Source: Leptospira gomenensis
GTDB lineage: Bacteria; Spirochaetota; Leptospiria; Leptospirales; Leptospiraceae
Assembly: GCF_004770155.1 (NCBI RefSeq)
Contig: NZ_RQFA01000010.1
Location: forward strand, 62,001-126,000
DNA length: 64,000 nt
Direction of reading: 5' to 3'
The translations under genes and the position numbers were made by a program. The notes under the pieces are model-generated. The model searched no databases. It was not told the origin of the DNA and saw nothing but the letters and a program-made list of their open reading frames with translations. This document shows positions 33,210 through 45,538 of this stretch, piece by piece (the first letter of the stretch is position 1; the number at the start of each line of letters is the position of its first letter).

Positions 33210-34073
33210 ATGAGTTTCTTTGATCCGACTTCGATTCATACGATTGCCGTAGATTTGGACGGAACACTTCTCAATTCTAAAAGTAGAATTTCTCCTTTGA
33301 CGCATGCCGTTTTACAAAAGGCAATCGATCAGGGAAAAAATCTTGTGATCGCTACGGGGCGCAGATTTTATTCCACGTTCTCGTTTGCGAAAGAGTTTCG
33401 GGGAGAAGTGCACGTAGTTTCCAATAACGGTCAGATTCTGAGGAGATCCCCCGATGCGGAACGTCTTTCGGAAAGTTATCTGCGGCCGGACTTGGTTCGG
33501 GATATTCTTTTTCTCGGAAAGGAATTTCACACACCTCCGATTCTTCACGTGGATACGTTCGAAGAAGGAGTGGATATGATTACGGAAACTCCCATCACCG
33601 ACGGAATGTATCACAGTTATTCCGGCGGCGATCATTCCCGAACAAGAGCCGTGGGAGATTTGTTATCCGCGGACTTGGAAAAAATTTTAGTCGTCTGCTT
33701 TTTATCCCTTCGAAAAGAAGACTTGGATTCTTTGACTCGCAAGATGGAATCCCTGCCCTCCGCCGCCGGCCTCCGCTGTATTATCACCAAAATCCCCGGC
33801 GTTTCCTATTGTGCGGAAATCATCAACGGCTCGGTTTCCAAGTGGTCGGGTATATCTCGTTTTTTGGAGAGCAAAGGTTTGGATGGAAAGGGAGTCGTTT
33901 CTTTCGGAGACGAACGCAACGATTTGGAAATGCTCCTTCAAAGCGGTGCGGGGTTCGCGATGAAAAACGCTATTTCGGAAATCCGTGAAAACGCGAAATA
34001 CGTTACGCGATACAGCAACGAAGACGACGGCGTCGCTCTTGCATTAGTGGAGAACGGGATCGTTTCCTTTTGA
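33210..34073 (+). CDS. Cof-type HAD-IIB phosphatase
   Basis: A 287-residue HAD hydrolase of the Cof/YidA type. Motif I is AVDLDGTLLNS with both catalytic Asp; motif II the Thr/Gly of IATGRR; the large type-IIB cap sits between about residues 85 and 200; motifs III/IV appear as Lys and GDERNDLEML. It should act on a phosphorylated sugar or cofactor in the cytoplasm; the substrate cannot be told. Confidence 0.92.
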   Translation: MSFFDPTSIHTIAVDLDGTLLNSKSRISPLTHAVLQKAIDQGKNLVIATGRRFYSTFSFAKEFRGEVHVVSNNGQILRRSPDAERLSESYLRPDLVRDILFLGKEFHTPPILHVDTFEEGVDMITETPITDGMYHSYSGGDHSRTRAVGDLLSADLEKILVVCFLSLRKEDLDSLTRKMESLPSAAGLRCIITKIPGVSYCAEIINGSVSKWSGISRFLESKGLDGKGVVSFGDERNDLEMLLQSGAGFAMKNAISEIRENAKYVTRYSNEDDGVALALVENGIVSF

Positions 34074-34256
34074 TGAGGATTTGACTTCGCAACTTCCGCA
34101 CGTTTGTGTATAACAACCGAAGTCTTCTCGTTGTGCGCCGGACGAGCTTTGTGTGAATTCTCGGAACACCGACCACAGAGGGAAAAACAGTCGAATCGCC
34201 GTTAGGCTTACGATTCCGTATACGATCCAATCCTGCGTTTGAATTTCCAGGTGCAT
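34044..34256 (-). CDS. Small Cys-rich membrane protein divergent from hemA
   Basis: A 70-residue protein with one membrane helix (about 10-28) and a short tail with three cysteines (CYTQTCGSC). The layout resembles FeoB-associated Cys-rich membrane proteins, which suggests metal or redox handling, but the match is only in layout. It reads away from hemA, so both promoters share about 110 bp that holds the hem-box. Its end overlaps the HAD gene by 30 bp. Confidence 0.5.
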   Translation of the reverse strand: MHLEIQTQDWIVYGIVSLTAIRLFFPLWSVFREFTQSSSGAQREDFGCYTQTCGSCEVKSSSKGNDPVLH

Positions 34257-34311
34257 AAGACCGAGTTGAAAATCAGTCTCAATAAAGTCAACGGAAAGTT
34301 TTTTGGGACGG

Positions 34312-34327
34312 TGACACTTCTTTGACA
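34312..34327 (+). promoter_or_regulatory. Hem-box (HemR binding site) upstream of hemA
   Basis: TGACA-CTTCTT-TGACA: two direct copies of TGACA with exactly 6 bp between (34312-34316 and 34323-34327). As I recall, this is the recognition sequence reported for the HemR regulator of Leptospira. The second copy overlaps the -35 hexamer of the likely hemA promoter, and HemR itself is encoded in the same operon. Confidence 0.75.
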
Positions 34328-34352
34328 ATCAAGGCGTCGAAACTGGTATAGT
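34322..34352 (+). promoter_or_regulatory. Likely hemA operon promoter
   Basis: TTGACA at 34322-34327 and an extended -10 TGGTATAGT (TATAGT at 34347-34352) with a 19-bp spacer. The spacer is long, which would suit activator-dependent use. It predicts a very short leader before the hemA start at 34365. Confidence 0.5.
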
Positions 34353-34364
34353 TCAATCATCGAT

Positions 34365-36868
<2,504 letters not shown>

Positions 36869-37774
36869 AAACCTCGCCTCTTCGGAAAGTCTAAATTCAA
36901 AAAAGCTGATACAACCTTTGTTCGTCGTCGAAGGGTTGCAGGAAAGGGAACGGATGGATTCTCTGCCCGGAGTATTCCGGGACACGGAACTTTCCGTTTT
37001 GCGTCAAACGGAGTCCGACCTCAAGGCGGGTGTGGATCAGTTTCTGCTGTTTTTGGTTCCCGAAACGAAATCGAATACCGTGATTCCGAAATCCTTTTAC
37101 GAACGATCCATTTCAACCTTAAAGAGGGAATTCCCGGACGCGTTTTTTTGGATCGATACGTGTATGTGTTCCTTGACGACGCACGGTCATTGCGGGCTTT
37201 TGCGCGAAGACGGGAGCATCGACAACCGCGGTTCGGTTTTGCATCTTTCGGAGATCGCGTTGACGTACGCACGAGCGGGCGCCGACGGAATCGCGCCCAG
37301 CGATATGATGGACGGAAGGGTCAGAAGTCACCGTGAAGTCCTGGATAAAAGCGGATTTTCTAATATTCCAATATTAAGTTATTCTACTAAATTTAAGAGT
37401 AACTTTTATGGCCCGTTTCGAGCGGCGGCCGATTCCGCTCCGGGTCACGGGGATCGTTCCTCGTATCAGATCGACGTGAGAAACCGGGAGGATTCGCTTT
37501 CTTCTTCCGTTCGAGATAAGGAGGAAGGAGCCGACTTTTTGATGGTGAAACCGGGGATGACTTCCATAGATCTGATCCGCCCTATCCGGGAAGCGACCGG
37601 GCTTCCCACGGGCGCGTATCAGGTCAGCGGCGAATTCGCGTCGATCCACTATCTTTCGCAGAATGGATTCTGCGATTTCGACGCGGCGCTTACCGAAACG
37701 TGGAGAATTTTTTCGAGGGCGGGCGCCTCGTATCTGATCACGTACGCAGCCCGAAAAGGAAAGGAGTTGTTGGC

Positions 37775-39115
37775 ATGAACGGAATCGATCGTGATACGGC
37801 GCGGGAAAAAGCGGGTTCGAATTTTTGGAAAGGAAAAACGTCGCAGGAGCTGTTCGAAAGATCCAAACGTGTCGCGCCGGGCGGGGTTCATTCTCCCGTT
37901 CGTTCTTTCCGTTCCGTGGGAGGAACGCCGGTTTTTTTCGCCTCCGCGGAAGGTGCAACGTTAACCGACATCGAAGGAAAAAAATACATAGATTATTGTC
38001 TGAGTTTCGGCCCTTTGATTTTAGGACATCGCGACCCGGAAATCGAGGAAGTCGTTCGTGAAACGGCTGGGATTGCCTGGAGTTTCGGGGCTGCGGAGCC
38101 GTATTCTCTCGAACTCGCGGAATGGATCACGCAGGAAATTCCTTGGGCGGAGAAAGTACGTTTCGTAAACTCCGGAACGGAGGCGGTGATGAGTGCGCTT
38201 CGTGTGGCTCGTGCCGCGACGGGTCGGGAGAAAATCCTGAAATTCGACGGATGTTATCACGGACATTCGGACGCGCTCCTCGTAAAGGCTGGATCCGGAT
38301 TGGCGGGGGAATCCTCATCCGATAGCGCCGGAATTTCCGCGCATTCGATCGCGAACACGCTCGTGTTGCCCCTGGACGACGAAAACGCGTTGCAGCGTTT
38401 GTTCGAGACGGAGGGAAAAAATATCGCAGCGGTGATCATAGAACCTCTTCCAGCAAACTACGGACTTTTGATACAAAGAAACGAATTCATTTTTAAGATC
38501 GTGGAGCTCGCCAGAAAAAACGGAACGTTAGTCGTCTTTGACGAGGTGATTTCCGGTTTTAGGACGGGGTTGCGCGGAATGTCCGGACTACTCGGCGTCG
38601 CGCCCGATCTGGTCACGTACGGAAAAATCATCGGCGGAGGATTTCCCGTGGGTTGTTACGCCGGCAAAAAGGAACTTTTGGATCTTGTAGCTCCGTCCGG
38701 TCCCGTGTATCAAGCGGGAACTCTGAGCGGGAGCCCTTTCGGAATGCGCGCCGGTTTGGCTACGTTGCAAAAAGCAAAACGGGAATCGGTTTACGAAGTT
38801 CTGGAAAAGAGGACGAAAGTTCTTTCGGAAGGACTTGTGGAGCTTTTGAATACGAAGTCGGATCGTCCCTGGGAAGCCGTCACACATTCCTCTTTGTTTT
38901 GGCTGCGCGCCAAAACTTTGTCTCCGGTACGAAGGATCGAAACGATTCCCGAAGGACACAAGGAAGCGTTCGCGAAAGTATTTCATGTTTTTCTAAACAA
39001 CGGAATTTATCTCGCGCCTTCGGGTTACGAGGTCGGCTTTTTATCGTGGGCTCATACGGACGAAACCGTCGCGGAGACTTTGTCGATCGCGGAAAAAGCG
39101 TTGAAGTCGGTTTGA
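37775..39115 (+). CDS. hemL: Glutamate-1-semialdehyde 2,1-aminomutase
   Basis: A 446-residue PLP enzyme forming 5-aminolevulinate from glutamate-1-semialdehyde. Landmarks: [53 protein letters not shown], the [16 protein letters not shown] block, and the PLP-binding Lys of [13 protein letters not shown]. The ATG at 37775 overlaps the hemB stop (ATGA). An earlier in-frame Met lies inside hemB and is not needed. Confidence 0.97.
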   Translation: MNGIDRDTAREKAGSNFWKGKTSQELFERSKRVAPGGVHSPVRSFRSVGGTPVFFASAEGATLTDIEGKKYIDYCLSFGPLILGHRDPEIEEVVRETAGIAWSFGAAEPYSLELAEWITQEIPWAEKVRFVNSGTEAVMSALRVARAATGREKILKFDGCYHGHSDALLVKAGSGLAGESSSDSAGISAHSIANTLVLPLDDENALQRLFETEGKNIAAVIIEPLPANYGLLIQRNEFIFKIVELARKNGTLVVFDEVISGFRTGLRGMSGLLGVAPDLVTYGKIIGGGFPVGCYAGKKELLDLVAPSGPVYQAGTLSGSPFGMRAGLATLQKAKRESVYEVLEKRTKVLSEGLVELLNTKSDRPWEAVTHSSLFWLRAKTLSPVRRIETIPEGHKEAFAKVFHVFLNNGIYLAPSGYEVGFLSWAHTDETVAETLSIAEKALKSV

Positions 39116-40029
39116 TGTCCTCGTTCTGGAAAAATACTAGGATTCTTTTCGCGGTCGCGTGGCTCCTCGTAACGTTTTCGTTGGGAGTTTGGTGGTTTCT
39201 TCTAGGATTGAAACTGACGAACACGGTCGCGGGCTTGAGCGCCAAACTGGAGTTAGGCGATCTTTCCGAAAGTCGCGATAATTTGGAAAGACAAAGTCGT
39301 ATGATCAAAATGGAAGGGCATTTTTTTCTGGGGATGCTCGTCCTCGGCGGAAGCACCCTTATCTGGCTTTCGTATCAGGAATCGAAACGAAACAAGATGA
39401 TCCACGATTTTTTCTCTACGGTTACGCACGAAATGAAAACTCCTCTCGCCAGTCTTCGTCTTCAGGCGGAAAGTCTTCAGGAAGAACTCCCCGATCCGAG
39501 GGAAAATAAACTCATCCAAAGATTGCTTATGGATTCCGTCCGAATCGAATCGCAGATGAACCGGGCGATGTATCTCGCAAGTCTGACCCGTTCGGAAATT
39601 CTCTACATTGAAAGAACCAATCTAAAAAACGTAATCTCTTCGATCGTCGAGGATTTTCCGGAACTCGAAATCGAACTTAGTTCTATGGAAGACGTGTTTG
39701 TTCTCGCAGATCGAAAAGCGTTGGAAAGCGTCTTTAAAAACCTCGCGGAAAATTCCTTAAAACACGGGAATGCGACTCGGCTGAAAATTTCCTCCCGGAG
39801 ACAGAACACAAAGGTGTCGATCGCAGTTTCGGATAACGGATCCGGTTTTTCCGGTAAACGAAACAATTTGGGAGTTCCCTTTTACAGACACGGAAGTACG
39901 AGCGGTACGGGTATAGGACTTTATATCGTAAAAAAATTGATGAAAAAGATGAAAGGCAAAATGGAAATCGGCTCCGCGGACGGGGCCGGATTCCGAGTGG
40001 ATTTGGAGTTACGGGAAGCTCGCGTATGA
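39115..40029 (+). CDS. hemK: HemK sensor histidine kinase
   Basis: A 304-residue kinase: two membrane helices (about 9-31 and 70-86) with a short loop between of ~38 residues; H-box THEMKTPL with His105; N-box LAENSLKHG; G-boxes DNGSGFS and GTGIGLYIVKKL. Start overlaps the hemL stop (TGATG). Placement inside the heme operon and the linked regulator match the HemKR (Hklep/Rrlep) system described in Leptospira. The short extracellular loop suggests a signal sensed in or near the membrane. Confidence 0.92.
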   Translation: MSSFWKNTRILFAVAWLLVTFSLGVWWFLLGLKLTNTVAGLSAKLELGDLSESRDNLERQSRMIKMEGHFFLGMLVLGGSTLIWLSYQESKRNKMIHDFFSTVTHEMKTPLASLRLQAESLQEELPDPRENKLIQRLLMDSVRIESQMNRAMYLASLTRSEILYIERTNLKNVISSIVEDFPELEIELSSMEDVFVLADRKALESVFKNLAENSLKHGNATRLKISSRRQNTKVSIAVSDNGSGFSGKRNNLGVPFYRHGSTSGTGIGLYIVKKLMKKMKGKMEIGSADGAGFRVDLELREARV

Positions 40030-40721
40030 AGGCCAAACTGTTGTTAGTCGAAGACGACCGTTCCCTCGGAGAAACCCTGCAAGAGCGGCTCCAAAAGGAA
40101 GGTTACGAAGTGTTCTGGACCGTGTCCGCGATCGCCGCAAAAAAATTGGTCAAAGAGGAAAAGCCGCATCTCATACTTTTGGACGTTCGTCTTCCGGACG
40201 GAGACGGATTCACCCTTGCGGAGGAACTCAAAACGAATCGGGATTGTCCTCCGTTTCTTTTTTTGACCGCACAAGCCGGAGCGCCGGAACGTTTGCGCGG
40301 GTTCGAACTAGGAGCGGAAGAATTCATACCGAAACCGTTTCATCTTAAGGAACTTCTACTTCGCGTCAAACACGTGTTAGAGTCTCACAAACATACTCTC
40401 GAGGAATCCATACTAAGATATAAGGATTACGTCCTCGATTTTCAGGGATTTCAGATCAAACGCGGCGCGGATGAATTTCCGCTTTCTAAAAGGGATTGCG
40501 CCCTACTCCACTTCCTCGTCACCGAACGAGAGCGGACCGTAAGTAGGTCGGAAATTTTAGACAAACTTTGGGGAGAAGAAAGTTTTCCCACGAACAGGAC
40601 GATAGACAATTCTATCGTAAGACTCAGGCAGGCTTTCGGAGAAGAAGGGGACAACGTCATCCGATCCGTGCGCGGCGTCGGATATCAATGGACCGGAGAA
40701 ATACAAGATGTCGAATCGTAG
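40026..40721 (+). CDS. hemR: HemR response regulator
   Basis: A 231-residue OmpR-family regulator: acidic pocket LLLVEDD, Asp53 in LILLDVRLPD, the Lys of FIPKPFHLKEL, and a winged helix ending in IRSVRGVGYQWTG. It overlaps hemK by 4 bp and hemE by 14 bp. Known in Leptospira to bind the TGACA-N6-TGACA hem-box; such a box sits in front of hemA in this window, so feedback on its own operon is expected. Confidence 0.92.
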   Translation: MKAKLLLVEDDRSLGETLQERLQKEGYEVFWTVSAIAAKKLVKEEKPHLILLDVRLPDGDGFTLAEELKTNRDCPPFLFLTAQAGAPERLRGFELGAEEFIPKPFHLKELLLRVKHVLESHKHTLEESILRYKDYVLDFQGFQIKRGADEFPLSKRDCALLHFLVTERERTVSRSEILDKLWGEESFPTNRTIDNSIVRLRQAFGEEGDNVIRSVRGVGYQWTGEIQDVES

Positions 40722-41730
40722 ATACGAAAACGCGTTATGCGGAATCGCGCAAAAAATTCCGCCCGTTTGGATGATGCGTCAAGCGGGCCGATATCACAAA
40801 CACTATCAGGCTCTTCGTCAAAAACATTCCTTCGAAGATTTGTGCAAGATTCCCGAGTTGGCGGCCGAGGTCGCTTTCGGTCCGGTGGACGAATTCGATT
40901 TCGACGCCGCGATCCTCTTTTCCGATATTCTTTTCCCTTTGGAAGCGTTGGGTATCGGTTTGGAATATACGGATTCCGGTCCAAGGTTGGAGTTTGCGAT
41001 TTCGGACGAAGCCGCATTCCGTAGGTTAAGGTCCGCGGAAGATTCAATTTCCTTTATGGAGTTTCAAAAACGTGCGATGTCTCTTACGCGAGAACGGATT
41101 CCCAAAGACAAGTCCCTTATCGGATTTGTGGGCGGCCCGTGGACTCTGTTTACGTACGCGGTCTCTGGAAAACACGAAGGAAATCTTTTTCTTCCGAAAA
41201 CTTTGACGAAAGTCAGGGAGAAATTTCTTGATACGATAGTCCAATTCTTAAAGGGAAACATAAGGCTTCAATTCGAAGGCGGTGCGGACGTGGTTCTTGT
41301 TTTCGATACTGCTGGCGGCGATCTTTCTCCGGACCTTTTCCGCGAGATCGTACTTCCCGGCATCAAAATCTTGGCCGAAGAATTCCCCGGAAAAATCGGA
41401 TATTACGGACGAGGAACTTCCTCGTCGCATTTCGATGTGTTACGCGGAGTCTCCGCTCTAGCGGGTTTCGGATTTGATCACAGATGGGATTTGAGGGAAG
41501 TTATGAAAGTCGAAAAGCGTATGATACAGGGAAATTTCGATCAGGCGTTATTGTTTATGGAGAAGGAAGAATTTAAGAAAACTCTAATGCGTTTTCTCGC
41601 TCCGTTTTCGGAACTTTCTCCGGAAGAACGCGTGGGTTGGGTTTGCGGACTCGGCCACGGGGTGATGCCAAAAACCCCGGAAGCCAACGTAAAAACGTTC
41701 GTGGAAACGGTGAGGGAGACGTTCTTATGA
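40708..41730 (+). CDS. hemE: Uroporphyrinogen decarboxylase
   Basis: A 340-residue enzyme that decarboxylates uroporphyrinogen III to coproporphyrinogen III. Landmarks: PPVWMMRQAGRYHKHYQAL at the N-terminus, DFDAAILFSDILFPLEALG, the GFVGGPWTLFTYAVSGK block, and GLGHGVMPKTPEANV near the end. It overlaps hemR and hemN, so translation along the operon is coupled. Confidence 0.97.
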   Translation: MSNRRYENALCGIAQKIPPVWMMRQAGRYHKHYQALRQKHSFEDLCKIPELAAEVAFGPVDEFDFDAAILFSDILFPLEALGIGLEYTDSGPRLEFAISDEAAFRRLRSAEDSISFMEFQKRAMSLTRERIPKDKSLIGFVGGPWTLFTYAVSGKHEGNLFLPKTLTKVREKFLDTIVQFLKGNIRLQFEGGADVVLVFDTAGGDLSPDLFREIVLPGIKILAEEFPGKIGYYGRGTSSSHFDVLRGVSALAGFGFDHRWDLREVMKVEKRMIQGNFDQALLFMEKEEFKKTLMRFLAPFSELSPEERVGWVCGLGHGVMPKTPEANVKTFVETVRETFL

Positions 41731-43076
41731 GGACCGCCGCCGAGCTGATCGCGAAATACGATATCCCCGCGCCTCGTTATACGAGTTATCCAACCGTACC
41801 TTATTGGTCCGAAAATCCGACCACGGAAGAATGGCTCGATAAAATCCGCGGCCGTTTGAGCGGTGAGAATTCCTCCCTTTCGTTGTATCTACATATTCCT
41901 TTTTGTGAAACTCTTTGTTCCTTCTGCGGATGTAACACTTCGATCACCAAAAATCATTCCGTAGAGGAGCCGTATCTCGCTGCGATCTTATCCGAATTCG
42001 AAAATTACAGAAAAGAAGTTCCGGATTTGGCTCGAAGGGAATTGAAGGAACTGCATCTGGGAGGCGGAACGCCGACGTATCTTTCAGAATCACATTTGAA
42101 ACTTCTGATAGAGTCTATATTAAAGAATATGAATATTTCATCGAGACCCGAATTCTCTCTCGAAGTCGATCCTCGGCGCACACGGGACGAACAGTTGAAA
42201 ATTCTTCGGGAATTCGGATTCGGAAGAATTAGCCTCGGGGTTCAGGATTTCGATCCGGAGGTTCAACGACTGATCAATCGTACACAACCGTACGAGATGA
42301 CCGAACGGATCACGGACGTTTCCAGAAATTTAGGATACGATTCCGTTAACTTCGACCTCATATACGGGCTTCCCAGGCAGACGATCGACGGAATGAAACG
42401 CACCGTGGAAAAAACTCTTACGTTGCGCCCCGATAGGATCGCTTTTTATAGTTACGCCCACGTTCCCTGGATAAAGGCTGCGCAACGACTTTTCACCGAG
42501 GTGGACCTCCCCTCCGGTCCCGTCAAACGCGAGTTATATGAGGTTTCGAGAGCCATGTTTTTGGATGCCGGATACGTGGAGATAGGAATGGATCACTTCG
42601 CGTTGCCAAGCGATTCTCTTTTCGAGGCGGCGAAAAACGGAACCTTACACAGAAACTTTATGGGGTATACGACGAAAACGACGGACATGCTTCTCGGTTT
42701 GGGCGTCTCCGCCATCTCGGATAGTTGGGATTGTTTTCACCAAAACGAAAAAATCGTAAAAAAATACCAAAGACTGATTTCGGAAAATCGATTCGCGACG
42801 TTCAGGGGACATAAACTGAACGACGAGGATTTGATTCAACGTGCTTTGATTTTGGAATTGTCCACAACCGGAAAGGTTCGAGTTCCGGACGAAATTTTAG
42901 AGGACGTTAGGCTGTATTTGAGCTCGATGGAAGTCGATACTCTAATCGAGTGGGAGGGAAACCTTCTTTCTTTGACCGAAACGGGATGGCCGTTTTTGAG
43001 GAATGCGTGCACCGGTTTGGACCTTCGATTGAGACGAAAAAGTCCGGAATCCAGGGTTTTTTCGAAATCCATCTAG
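41727..43076 (+). CDS. hemN: Oxygen-independent coproporphyrinogen III oxidase
   Basis: A 449-residue radical SAM enzyme. The motif HIPFCETLCSFCGC supplies the CxxxCxxC 4Fe-4S ligands; a Gly-rich HLGGGTPTYLS follows. It is a HemN-type protein rather than a HemW-type, as shown by the full N-terminal YTSYPTVPYW segment. It oxidises coproporphyrinogen III without oxygen. ATG overlaps hemE stop. The next gene begins 121 bp later. Confidence 0.94.
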   Translation: MRTAAELIAKYDIPAPRYTSYPTVPYWSENPTTEEWLDKIRGRLSGENSSLSLYLHIPFCETLCSFCGCNTSITKNHSVEEPYLAAILSEFENYRKEVPDLARRELKELHLGGGTPTYLSESHLKLLIESILKNMNISSRPEFSLEVDPRRTRDEQLKILREFGFGRISLGVQDFDPEVQRLINRTQPYEMTERITDVSRNLGYDSVNFDLIYGLPRQTIDGMKRTVEKTLTLRPDRIAFYSYAHVPWIKAAQRLFTEVDLPSGPVKRELYEVSRAMFLDAGYVEIGMDHFALPSDSLFEAAKNGTLHRNFMGYTTKTTDMLLGLGVSAISDSWDCFHQNEKIVKKYQRLISENRFATFRGHKLNDEDLIQRALILELSTTGKVRVPDEILEDVRLYLSSMEVDTLIEWEGNLLSLTETGWPFLRNACTGLDLRLRRKSPESRVFSKSI

Positions 43077-43197
43077 GACCCGATCGGAGCGTTTTAGGGT
43101 CAAAAAGTCGTCCAATAATTTATTGATCCATAAACGGAGGATTTCGTGAAATTAAAACGGAGTCCGTTTGTTTTAACTTAGGAAGGTCCTTGTTTTG

Positions 43198-44145
43198 ATG
43201 CCGTCTTTGAAAAAATCGTTTTTATTTTTTGGTTTATTCGTTTGCGCATCCCTTTCCGCGGAAACCGTACTTTTACACGAAGGAGGTTCCTTTCGAGGAA
43301 AGGTCGTCACACAAAATCAGAAGTCGATCACGATTCAAACGAAGGAAGGAAGACGTGTCGTCGCCAAACGAGAGATTCTCAAAGTCATCTACAAGGACAT
43401 AGATGAAGAAGAGGAAGAAAGGATTCGAAACGCGGAAATCAAACGTCTCGAAGACGAAAAACTGGCCAGACAAAGAGACGCCGAACTCAAAAGACAAAAC
43501 GACGAACAAGAACGTCTGAGAAGGGAAAAAGAAGATATAGAGAGGAATAAACCTACTCCCGCTCCGAACCCTCCGCCTAAGTCTGAGGTTTCCCGATTTG
43601 GAGCGCTCGCAAGATCCGCCGCGTTGCCGGGCTGGGGACAATGGGCCAGCGGAAGAAAATTCGCAGCAGTGATCTACCCTACCCTATTTTTAGCGGCCGG
43701 TTATGCCGTTTACGAAAACAATCGTAAGTATCTCGTAGCAAGAAAAGAATATGAGAATTATGGAAACCCGTATTCTCACGAAACTCTTTTGTTGTCCGCT
43801 TTAGGAATTCAAAACCCTCATCTCGCCCCCGTGATTTCCGATCCGTTGGCACTTTATATCTATAACGAACAAATGAGCCCTTTTCAGGATAAACGTGAGG
43901 CGGTCGATAAGGCTTACAAAAATCTACAGACGAGCATCGGAGTTTTGGCGGGAATTTATTTGATCAATCTCGCAGACGCTTTTTTATTCGGCGGTAAAGT
44001 CGCTTCGACGGTCGGGATTTCGAACGGTGCGAGCAAGGGATTACTTTTGGACTACAATCCAATGGCCAATTCGGGAAATACGGGAGCGTATTCTTCCTCT
44101 TCGTTCGAATCCAAATACACACTCGGTTACAAATTCGCCTTTTAG
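43198..44145 (+). CDS. DUF5683-like membrane protein with coiled coil
   Basis: About 315 residues with an N-terminal signal peptide (SFLFFGLFVCASLSAE). A small beta domain (residues ~25-65) is followed by a highly charged coiled coil (about 65-120), a Pro-rich linker, and a region with ARSAALPGWGQWASGRKFAA and hydrophobic helices typical of the DUF5683 family. It lies within the heme locus after hemN, but a role in heme metabolism is only by association. AGGAAGG precedes the start; TTG at 43195 or ATG at 43198. Confidence 0.75.
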   Translation: MPSLKKSFLFFGLFVCASLSAETVLLHEGGSFRGKVVTQNQKSITIQTKEGRRVVAKREILKVIYKDIDEEEEERIRNAEIKRLEDEKLARQRDAELKRQNDEQERLRREKEDIERNKPTPAPNPPPKSEVSRFGALARSAALPGWGQWASGRKFAAVIYPTLFLAAGYAVYENNRKYLVARKEYENYGNPYSHETLLLSALGIQNPHLAPVISDPLALYIYNEQMSPFQDKREAVDKAYKNLQTSIGVLAGIYLINLADAFLFGGKVASTVGISNGASKGLLLDYNPMANSGNTGAYSSSSFESKYTLGYKFAF

Positions 44146-44171
44146 AGGGGCCTTTTCCTTAAGCCCCTTTT
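44146..44171 (+). terminator. Terminator before hemG
   Basis: AGGGGC (44146-44151) and GCCCCT (44163-44168) form a hairpin directly after the stop codon, followed by TTTT. It would separate hemG from the operon in front, at least in part. Confidence 0.6.
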
Positions 44172-44243
44172 CGATTCGAAAAGAAACGTATTCTCTTTAG
44201 ATTGTAGATTTACAATCCTACTCTTCCGTAAAAACATAGAACC

Positions 44244-45524
44244 GTGTCTTCGAAACATCCGGATCATATCGTTTTAGGCGCGGGTTTTACCGGCCTTTTG
44301 TACGCCACTCTTTCGATTCTTAAAGGTGAAACGGTCCACGTATACGAAAAGCGGAATCGTGCCGGAGGTTTGATACAATCCGTCCGTACACCGTTCGGGC
44401 TCGTAGAGACCGCGGCCAACGGAATTCTAAATTCTTATCGTTTGGAGGCGCTCGCTTCCGAGTTGAATCTCGAACTTATTCCGGCCAACCGAGAATCCAA
44501 AAAAAGATATATATGGATCGGTGGAGTTCCAAAACGGATTCCGATCTCATTTTTCGGCGCCTTACGCGTTTTATACGGAGCGGTCGCGACTTCCGCGGGA
44601 ATTCGAGGAGACGAATCTGTGTTTCAATGGTGCAAACGTGTGTTCGGCGAAGAAGCGTTAAAAAACGTAATCGAGCCCGGTTTATCGGGGATTTACGCGG
44701 GAGACTTGAGGACTATGTCCGCAAAACTCGTATTGGGGAAATTCATCTCCCTCGACGCTTCTCTTTGGAAAAACGTCGGCGCTTTTTTAAAGGAGAGAAA
44801 AAATCTTCCCAAAGTTTCCAAGTTACGAAAGGGAACGGTCAGTTTTCGCGGCGGTTTGGGCGAGTTGTTAAATGCGATGGAAACCAGGGTAAAATCGTCT
44901 CACGGTTCGGAAATTTTCTATTCGGAAGCCGCACCTTCTTTGTCCTTATTGCGGAAAAAATATCCTAAGTCTAAAATCACGATCGCCGTAGGTTTGGAGT
45001 CTTCGTTGAAAATTTTATCCTCCTTCGACGCGGATTTTAAACGTTACGAAAGGGCTTGCAGATCCGTCTCGGTCGTTACGGCGACCCGTTTCGGAAAAAA
45101 ACCGCTCCTCGGAAATAAAAAGGGTTTCGGAATTCTGTTTCCACCCGATTCCGGATTTCGCGCGCGCGGGGTATTGTTGAATTCTCTAATTTTCGAGGGA
45201 AGAGTCGTCGAAGGCCACAATTCGGAAACGTATATTTTCGGAGGAGCTTTGGACGAAGAGATTTCTAAACTGAAAGAATCGGAAATCATATCCTTATTGG
45301 AACAGGATCGTAAACGAATCGTTTCCGACGGAGACGAGCCGCTCAATCATTACGTGACCGTTTGGAAATCAGCCTTGCCCGTTTATGACGCGGCCTTACT
45401 CGAGTTCAATCGCGAATTGGATCGTAGTCTTCCGGAAAACGTCGCCGTTGAAGGGAATTTCCGTTACGGCATCGGATTGAGTTCCATCTTGGAGCGCGCC
45501 TGGAGCGGGACGTTCGAAAGATAA
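44244..45524 (+). CDS. hemG: Protoporphyrinogen oxidase (HemG/HemY type)
   Basis: A 426-residue FAD-dependent oxidase. The N-terminal dinucleotide-binding motif (VLGAGFTGLLYAT) and YEKRNRAGGLIQSVRTPFG are like HemY/PPOX; the C-terminal part RYGIGLSSILERAWSG binds FAD. The gene name follows Leptospira usage although the sequence is of the HemY type, not the short flavodoxin-like HemG of E. coli. GTG start. It turns protoporphyrinogen IX into protoporphyrin IX before ferrochelatase. Confidence 0.88.
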   Translation: MSSKHPDHIVLGAGFTGLLYATLSILKGETVHVYEKRNRAGGLIQSVRTPFGLVETAANGILNSYRLEALASELNLELIPANRESKKRYIWIGGVPKRIPISFFGALRVLYGAVATSAGIRGDESVFQWCKRVFGEEALKNVIEPGLSGIYAGDLRTMSAKLVLGKFISLDASLWKNVGAFLKERKNLPKVSKLRKGTVSFRGGLGELLNAMETRVKSSHGSEIFYSEAAPSLSLLRKKYPKSKITIAVGLESSLKILSSFDADFKRYERACRSVSVVTATRFGKKPLLGNKKGFGILFPPDSGFRARGVLLNSLIFEGRVVEGHNSETYIFGGALDEEISKLKESEIISLLEQDRKRIVSDGDEPLNHYVTVWKSALPVYDAALLEFNRELDRSLPENVAVEGNFRYGIGLSSILERAWSGTFER

Positions 45525-45538
45525 TCGGACGTCCCGGT

